Shown here in pieces: positions 8,708-17,824 of a DNA stretch of 34,501 bases; the stretch's first letter is position 1, and each line of letters begins with the position of its first letter. Below the pieces are notes generated by a model, which was given only the letters and a program-made list of their open reading frames with translations, ran no database searches and was not told the origin of the DNA. Source of the stretch: CAYXLI01 sp964464925 (GTDB lineage: Bacteria; Acidobacteriota; Terriglobia; Bryobacterales; Bryobacteraceae). The position numbers and the translations under genes were made by a program. The DNA lies in the NCBI GenBank assembly GCA_964464925.1, contig CAYXLI010000046.1:1-34501 (forward strand). The letters run 5' to 3'.

Positions 8708-8734
8708 ATTATATAAACTTTTCGCGCGGTTCAA
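8708..8734 (-). promoter_or_regulatory. Candidate sigma70-type promoter of the TonB receptor
   Basis: On the minus strand a perfect TATAAT -10 box (8708-8713) is preceded by TTGAAC (8729-8734) at a 15-base spacing, or by CTTGAA at 16 bases. The initiation codon lies about 36 bases downstream of the -10, leaving room for a short leader with a visible ribosome-binding site. The -10 is convincing; the -35 match and spacing are not ideal. Confidence 0.5.
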
Positions 8735-8847
8735 GCTTGGGGCGCACCGCAGAATGCTATTAGCTCTCAACCCGGAACTCGCCGGGCCCTGGAGACCCTG
8801 CGACTTTTTGTCTGGATTTCGCGGAATTGAGTCAGGAGGTTTCGTCC

Positions 8848-9786
8848 ATGTTGCAAAAACTGACCCCGACGGTCCTGATGGGTTCCGTGTTCTTTCTCGG
8901 GACGCTGTTCGCCACCGACCGGGCTCTCCATTTCATTCCAATTGACTATCCGAACGCCGCTTTCACCTTGGCGGAAGGGATCAACCCGGGTGGCGATGTC
9001 GTCGGCATGTATTCTGACCATTCCAACGTGGTGCATGGCTTCGTGCTCCGCCGGGGCGTCTTCACAACCGTGGATTATCCCGGATCGGCCTATACCGAGC
9101 TGAGGGGGATCACTCCGGGCGGCGACCTCGTCGGTAACTATGCCATGCCGGGAGAGAACCCGGGCTTTACGCTGTCTCCGGGCGGGGCGCCCGTTAACAT
9201 ACACGGGTTCGTGCTCAAGCGCGACGGCACCCTGATCTCACTGGCTTACCCGGGACACCCCAATATGATTACCGCCCGCATTGCCCCAGATGGCTCCGTG
9301 GTTGGCTGCTTCCATAATCATGATTTCGGATTCTGGATGCGCGGCTTCCTCTGGAAAGACAACGTCTACACGGGTTTGGATGGTACATATTTCGGGCTCA
9401 ACGTGCCCTCCTCGATGAATAACGGCGCCAGTCCGGATATGGGAACGATTGTGGGGTTTTCGATGGATATGATGCTGAACAGAAACCGGGCTTACGTTAT
9501 CCGGAACGGGAACCTGGCTCCGTTCGACTATCCCAGCGCCTCGGTCGTGTCCACTCGAGCTTGGGACATCAATCCGTCCGGTGCCATCGCCGGCGATTAC
9601 CGGGATGCCAGCGGCACGCATGGCTTTCTGCTGGACCATGGCGCGTTCACATCGCTGACTTTTCCGGGCGCACGCATAACCCAAGCGCGCGGTATCAACC
9701 CTGCGGGCTCCATCGTGGGGTGGCATGTGGATGCGGCCGGCTCTCACGGATTCATCGCCATACCCATGCCGGAAGACCAACACTAG
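8848..9786 (+). CDS. Secreted HAF-repeat protein
   Basis: This 312-aa protein has an N-terminal signal peptide (about 1-24) followed by tandem imperfect repeats of about 40-50 residues. Each repeat carries a DYPGS-type element, a GINPGGDVVG-type element and an HGFVLRRG-type element; at least five units can be followed by eye. This is the pattern of the 'extracellular repeat, HAF family', a beta-propeller-like fold of unknown function. ATG at 8848 is chosen over an upstream in-frame TTG because AGGAGGT sits 7 bases before it. A CCCGG/CCGGG hairpin lies at 8771-8786 upstream. The kinase gene follows on the same strand after 108 bases. The role is probably extracellular but unknown. Confidence 0.8.
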   Translation: MLQKLTPTVLMGSVFFLGTLFATDRALHFIPIDYPNAAFTLAEGINPGGDVVGMYSDHSNVVHGFVLRRGVFTTVDYPGSAYTELRGITPGGDLVGNYAMPGENPGFTLSPGGAPVNIHGFVLKRDGTLISLAYPGHPNMITARIAPDGSVVGCFHNHDFGFWMRGFLWKDNVYTGLDGTYFGLNVPSSMNNGASPDMGTIVGFSMDMMLNRNRAYVIRNGNLAPFDYPSASVVSTRAWDINPSGAIAGDYRDASGTHGFLLDHGAFTSLTFPGARITQARGINPAGSIVGWHVDAAGSHGFIAIPMPEDQH

Positions 9787-9894
9787 CTTCGCGGAATGGC
9801 ATAATGCCTGCGCCGCGGTCGAGCTCTGACGCTTCGGCCGCGCGCGTGGGCAAGTGCCACTTTGTGTACAATCAAATGCGCGAGGCACCCCATC

Positions 9895-12791
9895 ATGGCG
9901 GAGCGATGGCGCGAGATTGAACGTCTCTTTCACTCCGCCTGCGGCCTGAGCCCAGACCAGCGCCGTCAGTACCTGCAACAGGTCTGCCAAGGCGATGAGG
10001 AGCTCCGCCAAGAGGTGGAATCGCTGCTCGCAAATGAAGAAGCGGCTACAGGCTTTCTGGAGCCTGGCTGCCCGGAGGCCCCCGCGGCGGCAACCACGCC
10101 GAAGCTCGCCATGGGGACGAAAATCCCTCCGTACGTTATCACGGAGTTCCTGCAAGCTGGCGGAATGGGCGAGGTATATAAGGCCGTCGACGCTCGCCTC
10201 GAGCGCACGGTGGCCATCAAGTTTCTTGCCGCCGATCCAGGAAAAGACAGTTTCGCGCGGGATCGCTTCCGGCGCGAGGCCCTCGCGGCTTCGGCCCTCA
10301 ATCATCCCAGAATCTGCACCATTCACGACATCGGCGATTACAAAGAGCGGCCGTTTCTGGTGATGGAGTTTCTGGACGGAGAAACGCTGAAGGAGCGGAT
10401 TGCCGTTAGGCCTTTCCCGATACCAGAGCTTATAGAAACTGCAGCCCAGATCGCTGACGGCCTGCAGGCAGCACACGCAAAAACATCGTCCACCGCGATG
10501 TGAAGCCGGCGAACATCTTCGTCACCGCCGGTGGACAGATCAAGATTTTGGACTTTGGTTTGGCGAAACGCTCCGTGCAGCCGCCTCGTCCCGCGCAAGC
10601 CGCGGACCAGCATCGCGCGTCCGGCCAAGTACCGGAACAGGGACTGACTCTTGCCGGTAGCATTACCGGAACACTCACCTATCTCTCGCCGGAGCAGGCT
10701 CGCGGTGAAGAGGTGGATGCTCGCAGCGACATCTTTTCTTTCGGCGTCGTGTTATACGAGATGGCAACGGGCCGGCCCACCTTCTGCCGAACCACGATCG
10801 CGGAACAGATCGACGCAATTCTGAACGAAGAGCCAATCAGACCGTCGCTGATCCGAACGATTCCCGCGGAGCTGGAACGAATCATTCTCAAGACACTGAA
10901 AAAAGACCCAAGGGACCGGTACCAGTCCATCGGCGAGATGCTTGCCGATTTGCGCAAGCTGCAGGCGGCGGACCGCCGTGCCTTGGGAAGACTCTCCTTT
11001 CTGGCTCTGTTGCTGGCGTGCGTAGTAGGGGTTGTGGTCGCCAGGCGGGCGCAGGCGCCCGGCGGAGTTCCCGAGTTGGTCCAACGCCAGGTCACCGCCA
11101 ACCCAAACAATGATTCCGTCTACTTTGCCGCGATCTCACCTGATGGGAAGCAGCTGGCCTACACCGATCTTGAAGGTGTCCACCTGGAAGTACTCGACAC
11201 GGGTGAGGTCCGCACAATTGGCTTGCCCCCGGGCTTTTGTTTTCGATGAGCGGCGTTGTGCTGGTTCCCGGAGGGAACCAAACTTCTCATTAGCGGTCCC
11301 GCTGGTGGCGGCGTTTGGGGTGTGTGGACTTTGTCGCTGGCGCGCGCTGACCTTCGCAAGATTCACGACGGAGGTGCCGGTGCGGTTCTTTCCCAGGACG
11401 GTTCGCGAATCGCGTTCGTCTGGAATCGGGAGATCTGGCTGATGGGCCCGGATGGAGAGCATCCGGCACTCTTGTTCCGAACTGCCGAGGGCGAGACGAT
11501 TTCGAATCTGAAATGGTCGCCCGACGGCCGCTGGTTGACCTACAAGCGGAGCAGCCGCGGGTCCGGCACAAAGATCGTTGAGGCGCGCATTCCCGGCTCT
11601 CCCCGCTCCGCCAGGATTTTCGAAAGCGCGGATCTGGAAGCCTTCTGCTGGTTGTCTTCGGGACGGATTGTGCTCTCTCTATGGGAAGCTCCCGACCAGC
11701 CGGCGTCGAACCTTTGGGACTTGGCTGTGGACCCGAACACGATGCGGACGCCGGGGAAGCCGCGCCGCCTAACGAATTGGGCCGGTTTTGCCTTGGGACA
11801 TGAAGGCCTCAGCGTTTCCAACGATGGCCGCCGCATGGCGATCACCAAGGAGCTGGATCAAAGCGACGTTTTCGTAGGCGACTTGGCCGGCTACGGCGAA
11901 CGCTTGCGTAACGTGCGCCGTCTGACCTCGAACGACCGGGTGGATTGGCCGGGCGGCTGGAGTCCGGATAGCAGGTGGCTGCTGCTCCAATCGGACCGCG
12001 GCGGCCACATGGGGATTTTCAGGCTCCGCCGGGAGACCGGAGGAGACCGGAACCCTGAAGAAATTGTGAGCGGCCGCAGTGACGACCGGTCACCGGTATT
12101 CAGTCCCGGAGGAAGATGGGTTCTTTATCTGAGCTGGCGAGGCCAAGCCGGGACACAGAAAGCGGGGACGTTGACGCGGGTTCCTCTCGGCGGAGGGTTG
12201 CCGGAACCGGTTCTGGATACGAAAGGCTCGCTTACGTATCTCACTTCGAGTCACGTCCTGATTCCAACCACCGGCGGACATCCCGCTTTCCGATGCCCAA
12301 CGCGGGCCGGCGTTGCGTGCATGCTGAGCGAAGTCCAGGGGAACGAAATCGTGTTCAGCTCCTTCGAGCCCGTGCCGGCAGCTGCGCGAACCGAAGTTTT
12401 CCGTGTCAAGGCGCACAATCCGGATGACGTCTATTGGGATCTATCTCCGGAGGGCTCGCGCATCGCCTACGGCGAGCGAGGCGCCCACTCCCTTATCCGG
12501 ATACAGGCGATTCGCGCGGATATGAACACGAACAGCGAGATCCCCGTTCCTGAGTGGCCCGACTTGTACACCATCGGCTGGTCGGCAGACGGGACGAGTC
12601 TCTTTGCTACGGATTTCTCGCCGAGCGGAAGCTCCCTGATACAAATCCTCCTGGACGGGAAAACGCGCGTGCTCTACAAAGGTGCGAAAGAGCTGGAGTT
12701 GCCCAAGGCTTCCCCCGACGGCCGGTCTCTGGCATTCGGCGAGGTCGTGTCCAGCAGTAACGTCTGGCTCATCGAAAACCTGCCCTTCTAG
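9895..12791 (+). pseudogene. Ser/Thr protein kinase with TM helix and TolB/WD40-like propeller, disrupted
   Basis: The ancestral product would be about 965 aa. It has an N-terminal helical region (1-60), a Pkn2-type kinase domain (GGMGEVYKAVD; ATP lysine in TVAIKF near 109; HRDVKPAN; DFGLAK; GTLTYLSPEQA), a transmembrane helix near 362-384 and a C-terminal TolB/WD40-like propeller (SPDGKQLAY, WSPDGRWL repeats). Two lesions break it. In the A-run 10479-10483 the frame shifts by -1 just before HRD, and continuing needs AAC at 10482. The frame is then closed by an in-frame TGA at 11247-11249, after which the same frame stays open to 12791. If real, no kinase is made. A sequencing or assembly error at the homopolymer is possible for the first lesion but explains the TGA less well. 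ATG 9895 gives the usual family N-terminus. Confidence 0.8.
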
Positions 12792-12795
12792 ACCG

Positions 12796-13395
12796 TTACG
12801 TAAGAGGACTACGAGGCAGGCGAGATCCTGAGTCCTCCGCGGCGGGCCGAAGTTCCCGGTACAGCCAGGTCCTTGCCAGCTTCCAATCGCGCATCACCGT
12901 GGCGAGGGAGACGTTCAGAACCTGCGCGACTTCCTCCACGCTCAGCCCACCGAAGTAACGCAGTTCCACGATTCGACTCTTCCGAGGATCCAATTTCGAC
13001 AGCGAAAGCAGGGCTTCCTCCAGCGCCAGGATATCAATTCCGCGTTCCTGCGCTCCCACCACCGCGTCCTCAAGAGCGACCTGCAGCATTCCTCCGCCCC
13101 GTTTTGCATACTGGCGCTTGCGGGCGTGGTCCACCAGAATCCGGCGAATGATCTGTGCGCACAGGGCAAAGAAGTGAGTGCGGTTTTCGCACCGGATTCC
13201 CCCCGATCGAATCAGCTTCAGATACGCCTCGTTCGCCAAAGCCACAGACTGCAACGTATGGAGGAGTCCGCAACGGCCAATCTGCTTGCGGGCAATCCGC
13301 CGCAATTCCGGGTAAACGACAGGCATCAACTCGTTGAGTGCTTCCTCGTTCCCCTGACCCCAGGCCAGCAGTAAACCGCTGATCTCATGTGTCAT
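12796..13395 (-). CDS. ECF RNA polymerase sigma factor (Sigma70-ECF family)
   Basis: This 199-aa ECF sigma factor has region 2 near 20-90 (NEEALNELMPVVYPELRRIA, then RRILVDHARKRQYAKRG). Region 4 lies near 130-185 (SRIVELRYFGGLSVEEVAQVLNVSLATVMRDWKLA, a clear helix-turn-helix). It belongs to the type common in Acidobacteria and Planctomycetes that neighbours kinase genes. The start at 13395 (MTHEISGLLLAW) matches the family N-terminus; a longer open frame to 13569 is unlikely to be coding. It converges on the kinase with 4 bases between stops. Such sigma factors are thought to be controlled by the partner kinase, but the adjacent kinase is broken, so the controller is unclear. No anti-sigma factor is visible. 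Confidence 0.88.
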   Translation of the reverse strand: MTHEISGLLLAWGQGNEEALNELMPVVYPELRRIARKQIGRCGLLHTLQSVALANEAYLKLIRSGGIRCENRTHFFALCAQIIRRILVDHARKRQYAKRGGGMLQVALEDAVVGAQERGIDILALEEALLSLSKLDPRKSRIVELRYFGGLSVEEVAQVLNVSLATVMRDWKLARTWLYRELRPAAEDSGSRLPRSPLT

Positions 13396-13700
13396 ACCGG
13401 CTCGGAATGTTAGCACAGGCGAGAGGTGTTGCGCCAGGCGTACTCCGGTGCGGCGGCGGACCGCTGGGAATTCCACTCTGCTCGTGATGTAGGCAAAACC
13501 GCCCATTCGGAATCCACCTCCGGAGAGGGGCAGCGACGGATACATTTCGTTTCGCATCGTCTGTCCCATCCGTGCGTCTTCCGTGTTGAGGGGCGGCGCC
13601 TACTTTCAGAGTAAAATTCAAATCGACGGTTGACAGTGCATCGACACCCCCCATGATCCTGCCGATCGATTTCTCTCAACAATTACAATAAAAGTTCCCC
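13396..13700. other. Divergent intergenic region between sigma factor and NAD synthetase genes
   Basis: This stretch of about 305 bases has no gene I can support. On the + strand TTGACA (13630-13635) has CATGAT 16 bases later, and TACAAT (13684-13689) lies 11 bases before the NAD synthetase ATG, so either may serve as promoter. On the minus strand CTAACAT lies shortly before the sigma ATG. Short open frames on both strands lack ribosome-binding sites and family features. No terminator or riboswitch-like fold was recognised. Confidence 0.4.
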
Positions 13701-15350
13701 ATGCGTATCGCTCTCGGGCAGATCAACAGCACGGTCGGCGACCTGCCTGGCAATCGAAAACTCATGCTGGAGCAGGCTCGCGAGGCCGCTCAGAAGCAAG
13801 CAGAAATCATCGTTTTCCCGGAGCTCTCACTGACCGGATACCCTCCCAGGGACCTGGTTGAGAAGGAGAGCTTCCTCACGCGCACGCAGCAGCACCTGGA
13901 GCAACTGGCCGAGGAATCGGCTTCTCTGGGCCTGGCAATTCTGTGCGGGTACGTTGGGCGGTCGGGCGCCAACACCGGAAAAAAGGTATCCAATAGCGCG
14001 GCACTTCTGCGCGGCGGGCAGATGCTGTTCCGGCAAGACAAGATGCTGCTGCCGACGTATGACGTGTTCGACGAGGCGCGTTATTTCGTTCCGGCCGAGA
14101 AGCAGTCCTTATTTCTTTTCGATGGGCAGCCGACCGCGATCACGATCTGCGAAGACGCCTGGAACGATAAACAGTATTGGGAGCACCGGCTGTACCAGCG
14201 CGATCCGGTGGAGGAACTGGCGCAGACCGGGGCAAGGATCCTGCTGAGTATCAATGCATCTCCGTGGCACATGGGCAAGCGCGAGATCCGCCGCGAGATC
14301 TTCGAAGCCGCCGCGCGGCGGTATGGAATTCCACTGGTGTATGTCAACCAGGTGGGCGGGAATGACCAGCTTGTGTTTGACGGGTCGAGTTTCGCCATGG
14401 ACGCGCAGGGGCGCGTGATCGCTTCGGCGCGTTCCTTTGAGCCGGACCTGGTGATGGTGGATACGGAAACCGGAGAAGGCGACCACCATGCCAACTTCGG
14501 AGACGAGTGCGACGCCTGCTACGAAGCGCTGGTGCTGGGAACGCGTGACTATATTCGCAAGTGCGGATTCCGCAAAGTGCTGATCGGACTGAGCGGCGGC
14601 ATTGATTCGTCGCTGACTGCCGCGATTGCGGTGGATGCGGTGGGGCGCGAGAACGTGATGGGCGTCGGCATGCCGGGGCCTTATTCGTCCGATCACAGCG
14701 TGAAAGATGCGCATGACATGGCGGTGAATCTGGGTATCCGCTTTGAGCTGCTTTCGATCAATGGGCCGTATCAGCGGTTCCTGGAGGAACTCGCGCCGGT
14801 GTTCGCCGGGATGAAGCAGGATGTGACGGAAGAGAATCTGCAGTCGAGGCTGCGCGGCGTGACGCTGATGGCGCTTTCAAACAAGATGGGGGCGCTGGTG
14901 TTGACGACTGGGAACAAGAGTGAACTTGCGGTCGGCTACTGCACGCTTTACGGCGATATGTGCGGAGGGCTGGCGGTGATTTCCGATGTGCCTAAAACGC
15001 TGGTTTACCGGCTCTCCAGGGTCGCGAACAAGAGGCACAACAATGCGATTCCGGAGAATGTGTTCGTGAAGCCGCCATCGGCGGAGCTACGTCCGGATCA
15101 GAAGGACACGGATTCGCTGCCGGAATACGATTTGTTGGACCGCATCCTGAAGTGTTACGTGGAAGAGTACAAGAGCCCGGCGCAGATCGCCGAGGAAGTA
15201 GACGCGCCGGTGCAACTTGTGCGGGACATCATCAACAAGGTAGATCGGAACGAATACAAGCGGCAGCAAGCGGCGCCGGGTCTGAAAGTGACCTCCAAGG
15301 CGTTCGGAATGGGGCGCCGTTTTCCGATTGCACAGAGGTTTTCCGAATGA
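13701..15350 (+). CDS. nadE: Glutamine-dependent NAD+ synthetase
   Basis: This 549-aa enzyme makes NAD+ from nicotinic acid adenine dinucleotide, ATP and glutamine. The N-terminal nitrilase-like glutaminase domain (1 to about 260) carries the Glu-Lys-Cys triad: E41 in FPELSLTGYPP, K114 in RQDKMLLP and C150 in TICEDAW. The C-terminal synthetase domain has the ATP-pyrophosphatase loop LSGGIDSS near 295-302 and TTGNKSELAVGYCTLYGD. The length and both catalytic halves are complete, so it should be active. There is no clear ribosome-binding site; TACAAT lies 11 bases upstream, so the leader may be very short. The stop overlaps the next start as ATGA, coupling it to the phosphoesterase gene. The link between the two functions is not obvious. 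Confidence 0.95.
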   Translation: MRIALGQINSTVGDLPGNRKLMLEQAREAAQKQAEIIVFPELSLTGYPPRDLVEKESFLTRTQQHLEQLAEESASLGLAILCGYVGRSGANTGKKVSNSAALLRGGQMLFRQDKMLLPTYDVFDEARYFVPAEKQSLFLFDGQPTAITICEDAWNDKQYWEHRLYQRDPVEELAQTGARILLSINASPWHMGKREIRREIFEAAARRYGIPLVYVNQVGGNDQLVFDGSSFAMDAQGRVIASARSFEPDLVMVDTETGEGDHHANFGDECDACYEALVLGTRDYIRKCGFRKVLIGLSGGIDSSLTAAIAVDAVGRENVMGVGMPGPYSSDHSVKDAHDMAVNLGIRFELLSINGPYQRFLEELAPVFAGMKQDVTEENLQSRLRGVTLMALSNKMGALVLTTGNKSELAVGYCTLYGDMCGGLAVISDVPKTLVYRLSRVANKRHNNAIPENVFVKPPSAELRPDQKDTDSLPEYDLLDRILKCYVEEYKSPAQIAEEVDAPVQLVRDIINKVDRNEYKRQQAAPGLKVTSKAFGMGRRFPIAQRFSE

Positions 15351-17824
15351 GATATTTCGTGATCGCCGGGCTGTTGGCTGGAGCTGTTTTCCTTTCCTCG
15401 CAGACCGCGCCGCAGGAGCACGTTGGGCCGCTGCCCGATGGCGGGTTTCTGATCAATTGGGGTTGGAAGGTTCTGCCGGCCGGCAAGCAAGTGCCTACGG
15501 GGAACTTTCCCATGTCCTCCGCCCTTTCGAAAGAGGGCAAGTTTCTGCTGATTCTGAATGGCGGCTATATGAAGCCGAGTATTCAGGTGCTGAAGACAGA
15601 CACATGGGAAGAGGTGGGGCGGACGCCGGTTGAGGACGGATGGCTGGGGTTGACGCTCTCGCCGGACGGAACGAAGGTGTATGTAGGAGGCGGATCGCGC
15701 GCGTCTGTTTTTGAGTTCGACTTTGCGGGCGGAGCGCTGACTCCAGCGCGCACGTTCGAGTTCGTTGCGCATGCGCAAAGGAAGTGGACCGATTTCATTG
15801 GCGACATCGCCATTAGTCCCAATGGGCGCTTTCTCTACGCGGCTTCTTTGTACAACGACGCGATCCGGGTGGTGAACCTATCGACCGGACGGATCATCGA
15901 GAACTGGCAAACGGGGCGGCGGCCGTACCGGATTCTATTCCATCCGGATGGCCGGTCGTTCTTCGTGACGAGTTGGGCCGACGGAACGCTTTACCAGCAG
16001 GATGCGGAGACGGGAAAGAGGCTGGGGCAGCTCCGGCTGGGTGCGCACCCGACCGACATCATCTGGCGACCGAAACAGGCCAAGGACGATGCCGAAGAGC
16101 TGGCGCCGTTCACAGGCAGGCTGTTCGTTTCGGCTGCGAATACGAACACAGTTTATTCCGTGGGGCTGACGGAAGCGGGAGAGATGCGGCTGGTCGAGTC
16201 GATCAATGTGGCGATGACTCCGCGTGAACCGCTCGGCATGACGCCGAGCGCGCTCGCGCTAAATCCGGATGGCAGCCGGCTGTACGTGGTCTGCTCTAAC
16301 GCGAATGCCGTGGCGGTGGTGGATCTGCTGGAGGCGCGCAGCCATGTAGCGGGATTTATTCCGACAGGATGGTATCCGATTGCGGCGCGAGTGCTGGCGG
16401 ACCAGAAGCTGCTGGTGTTCAACGGCCGGGGTTTGCGCTCGTTTCCGAATCCAGCGGGGCCGAATCCGACGAAGCGTGCGGCTCCAGTTCACCAGGGCAA
16501 TAACAATATCGAGTACGTCGGAAAAATCCAGACGGGAACGATGTCGGTTGTGGACCGGTTCGACGACGATCAACTGGACAAGTACACGACGGCGGTGCTG
16601 AAGAATTCCCCATACCGGGACTCGCAGATGGAAGGCGTGACGATTCCAACCGGTAATCCAATTCCGGCGAGCCCAGGAGGGCCGACGCCGATCCGGCATG
16701 TGATCTACATCATGAAAGAGAACCGCACTTATGACCAGGTGCTGGGCGATATAGGCAAGGGTAATAGCGACCCTTCGTTGACGCTGTTCGGCGAAAATAT
16801 TACTCCCAATCAACATAAGCTCGCGCGCGAGTTTGTACTCTTCGATAATTTCTACGTGAGTGCCGATGTCAGTGCGGACGGACACAACTGGTCCACGTCG
16901 GCTATTGCAAACGACTATGTGGAGAAGATGTGGCCGAACAGTTATGGCGCGCGGCGCACGCATTACGACTACGAGGGAGGGGAGATCGCGGCGCTTCCGC
17001 CGGCCGGCTACCTATGGACGAACGCGTCATCGAAGGGTGTGACCATGCGCAACTTCGGCTTCTGGTGCACGAATAATCCAAAGCCGCAGCCCGGCATGAC
17101 GCAAGTGCAAATGGTTCGGGACCCGGTGCTGGCGAAGGTGACGAACATGAACTACCGGGGCTTCGACCTGGACTACCCGGACGTGGAGCGCGTGAAGGTA
17201 TTCCAGGCCGAACTTGCCGAGTGGGAGAAGAGCGGCCAGATGCCGCAACTGGTTCTTCTGCGCATCGGCAACGATCATACGAACGGCACGGCGGCAGGCA
17301 AGGTGGCGCCACTATCCGCGGTGGCTGATAACGATCACGCTGTCGGATTATTGGTGGAAGCCGTTTCGAAGAGCAAGTTCTGGGCGAACACGGCGATTTT
17401 CATATTAGAGGATGATGCGCAGAACGGACCGGATCATGTGGATTCGCACCGGTCGCCTGTATACGTGCTGTCTCCGTACACACGGCGGGGAACCGTGGAC
17501 AGCAGCATGTACAACACAACATCCGTGCTGCGAACGATGGAGTTGATTCTGGGGCTTCGCCCCATGACGCATTTCGACGCGTCCGCCAAGCCGATGTTTG
17601 CGGCATTCACCAATACGCCGGACGTGCGGCCTTACCAGGCAGAGGCGCCGCGCATCTCTACCACGGAACGGAATCCCGCGACAGCGCCGCAGGCAGCAAA
17701 GGCGGCGAAGATGGATTTTGACGAGGCCGACCGTGCCGACGATGAAGAACTGAACGCAATGCTCTGGCGCTCGATTCGAAAGACGGAGCCTCCGGTTCCG
17801 GTCTCCGGCTATCACACCCGCTAA
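15347..17824 (+). CDS. Secreted beta-propeller/phosphoesterase fusion protein
   Basis: This 825-aa protein starts at the ATG that overlaps the NAD synthetase stop (ATGA); the frame extends upstream, but the signal peptide MRYFVIAGLLAGAVFLSSQ fits only this start. Residues about 60-430 form a YVTN/YncE-like beta-propeller (LSPDGTKVYVGGG, ALNPDGSRLYVVCSN). Residues about 450-780 form a phosphoesterase domain of the acid-phosphatase/phospholipase C superfamily (RHVIYIMKENRTYDQVLGD, VSADGHNWSTSAIANDY, LEDDAQNGPDHVDSHRSP), with its metal-binding Asp/His segments present. The acidic tail DEADRADDEELNAMLW is typical of this acidobacterial family. The likely role is periplasmic or extracellular phosphate-ester or phospholipid hydrolysis; the true substrate is unknown. 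The stop overlaps the GH57 start by one base. Confidence 0.87.
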   Translation: MRYFVIAGLLAGAVFLSSQTAPQEHVGPLPDGGFLINWGWKVLPAGKQVPTGNFPMSSALSKEGKFLLILNGGYMKPSIQVLKTDTWEEVGRTPVEDGWLGLTLSPDGTKVYVGGGSRASVFEFDFAGGALTPARTFEFVAHAQRKWTDFIGDIAISPNGRFLYAASLYNDAIRVVNLSTGRIIENWQTGRRPYRILFHPDGRSFFVTSWADGTLYQQDAETGKRLGQLRLGAHPTDIIWRPKQAKDDAEELAPFTGRLFVSAANTNTVYSVGLTEAGEMRLVESINVAMTPREPLGMTPSALALNPDGSRLYVVCSNANAVAVVDLLEARSHVAGFIPTGWYPIAARVLADQKLLVFNGRGLRSFPNPAGPNPTKRAAPVHQGNNNIEYVGKIQTGTMSVVDRFDDDQLDKYTTAVLKNSPYRDSQMEGVTIPTGNPIPASPGGPTPIRHVIYIMKENRTYDQVLGDIGKGNSDPSLTLFGENITPNQHKLAREFVLFDNFYVSADVSADGHNWSTSAIANDYVEKMWPNSYGARRTHYDYEGGEIAALPPAGYLWTNASSKGVTMRNFGFWCTNNPKPQPGMTQVQMVRDPVLAKVTNMNYRGFDLDYPDVERVKVFQAELAEWEKSGQMPQLVLLRIGNDHTNGTAAGKVAPLSAVADNDHAVGLLVEAVSKSKFWANTAIFILEDDAQNGPDHVDSHRSPVYVLSPYTRRGTVDSSMYNTTSVLRTMELILGLRPMTHFDASAKPMFAAFTNTPDVRPYQAEAPRISTTERNPATAPQAAKAAKMDFDEADRADDEELNAMLWRSIRKTEPPVPVSGYHTR

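Noticed and set aside
8827..8847. Upstream TTG start for the HAF gene
   Set aside because: The strong AGGAGGT site lies inside this stretch with ideal spacing to the ATG at 8848, and only that start gives a normal signal peptide.
9238..10476. A 412-residue open frame on the minus strand antisense to the HAF and kinase genes
   Set aside because: It has no family motif, low-complexity composition and no ribosome-binding site, while the opposite strand encodes clear HAF repeats and a kinase domain. It is a high-GC shadow frame.
10477..10485. Programmed -1 ribosomal frameshifting at the A-run in the kinase gene
   Set aside because: The run has only five A and does not form a standard X XXY YYZ heptamer. 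A second in-frame TGA downstream would still end the product, so a mutation or sequencing error is simpler.
11247..11249. Selenocysteine or tryptophan recoding of the in-frame TGA
   Set aside because: There is no SECIS-like hairpin, the position is a propeller segment with no redox motif, and other genes in the window use TGA as a normal stop.
13396..13682. Short minus-strand frames in the intergenic region upstream of the ECF sigma gene, including an N-terminal extension to 13569
   Set aside because: The sequence before MTHEISGLL does not resemble sigma factors and no ribosome-binding site supports it. The family N-terminus starts at 13395.
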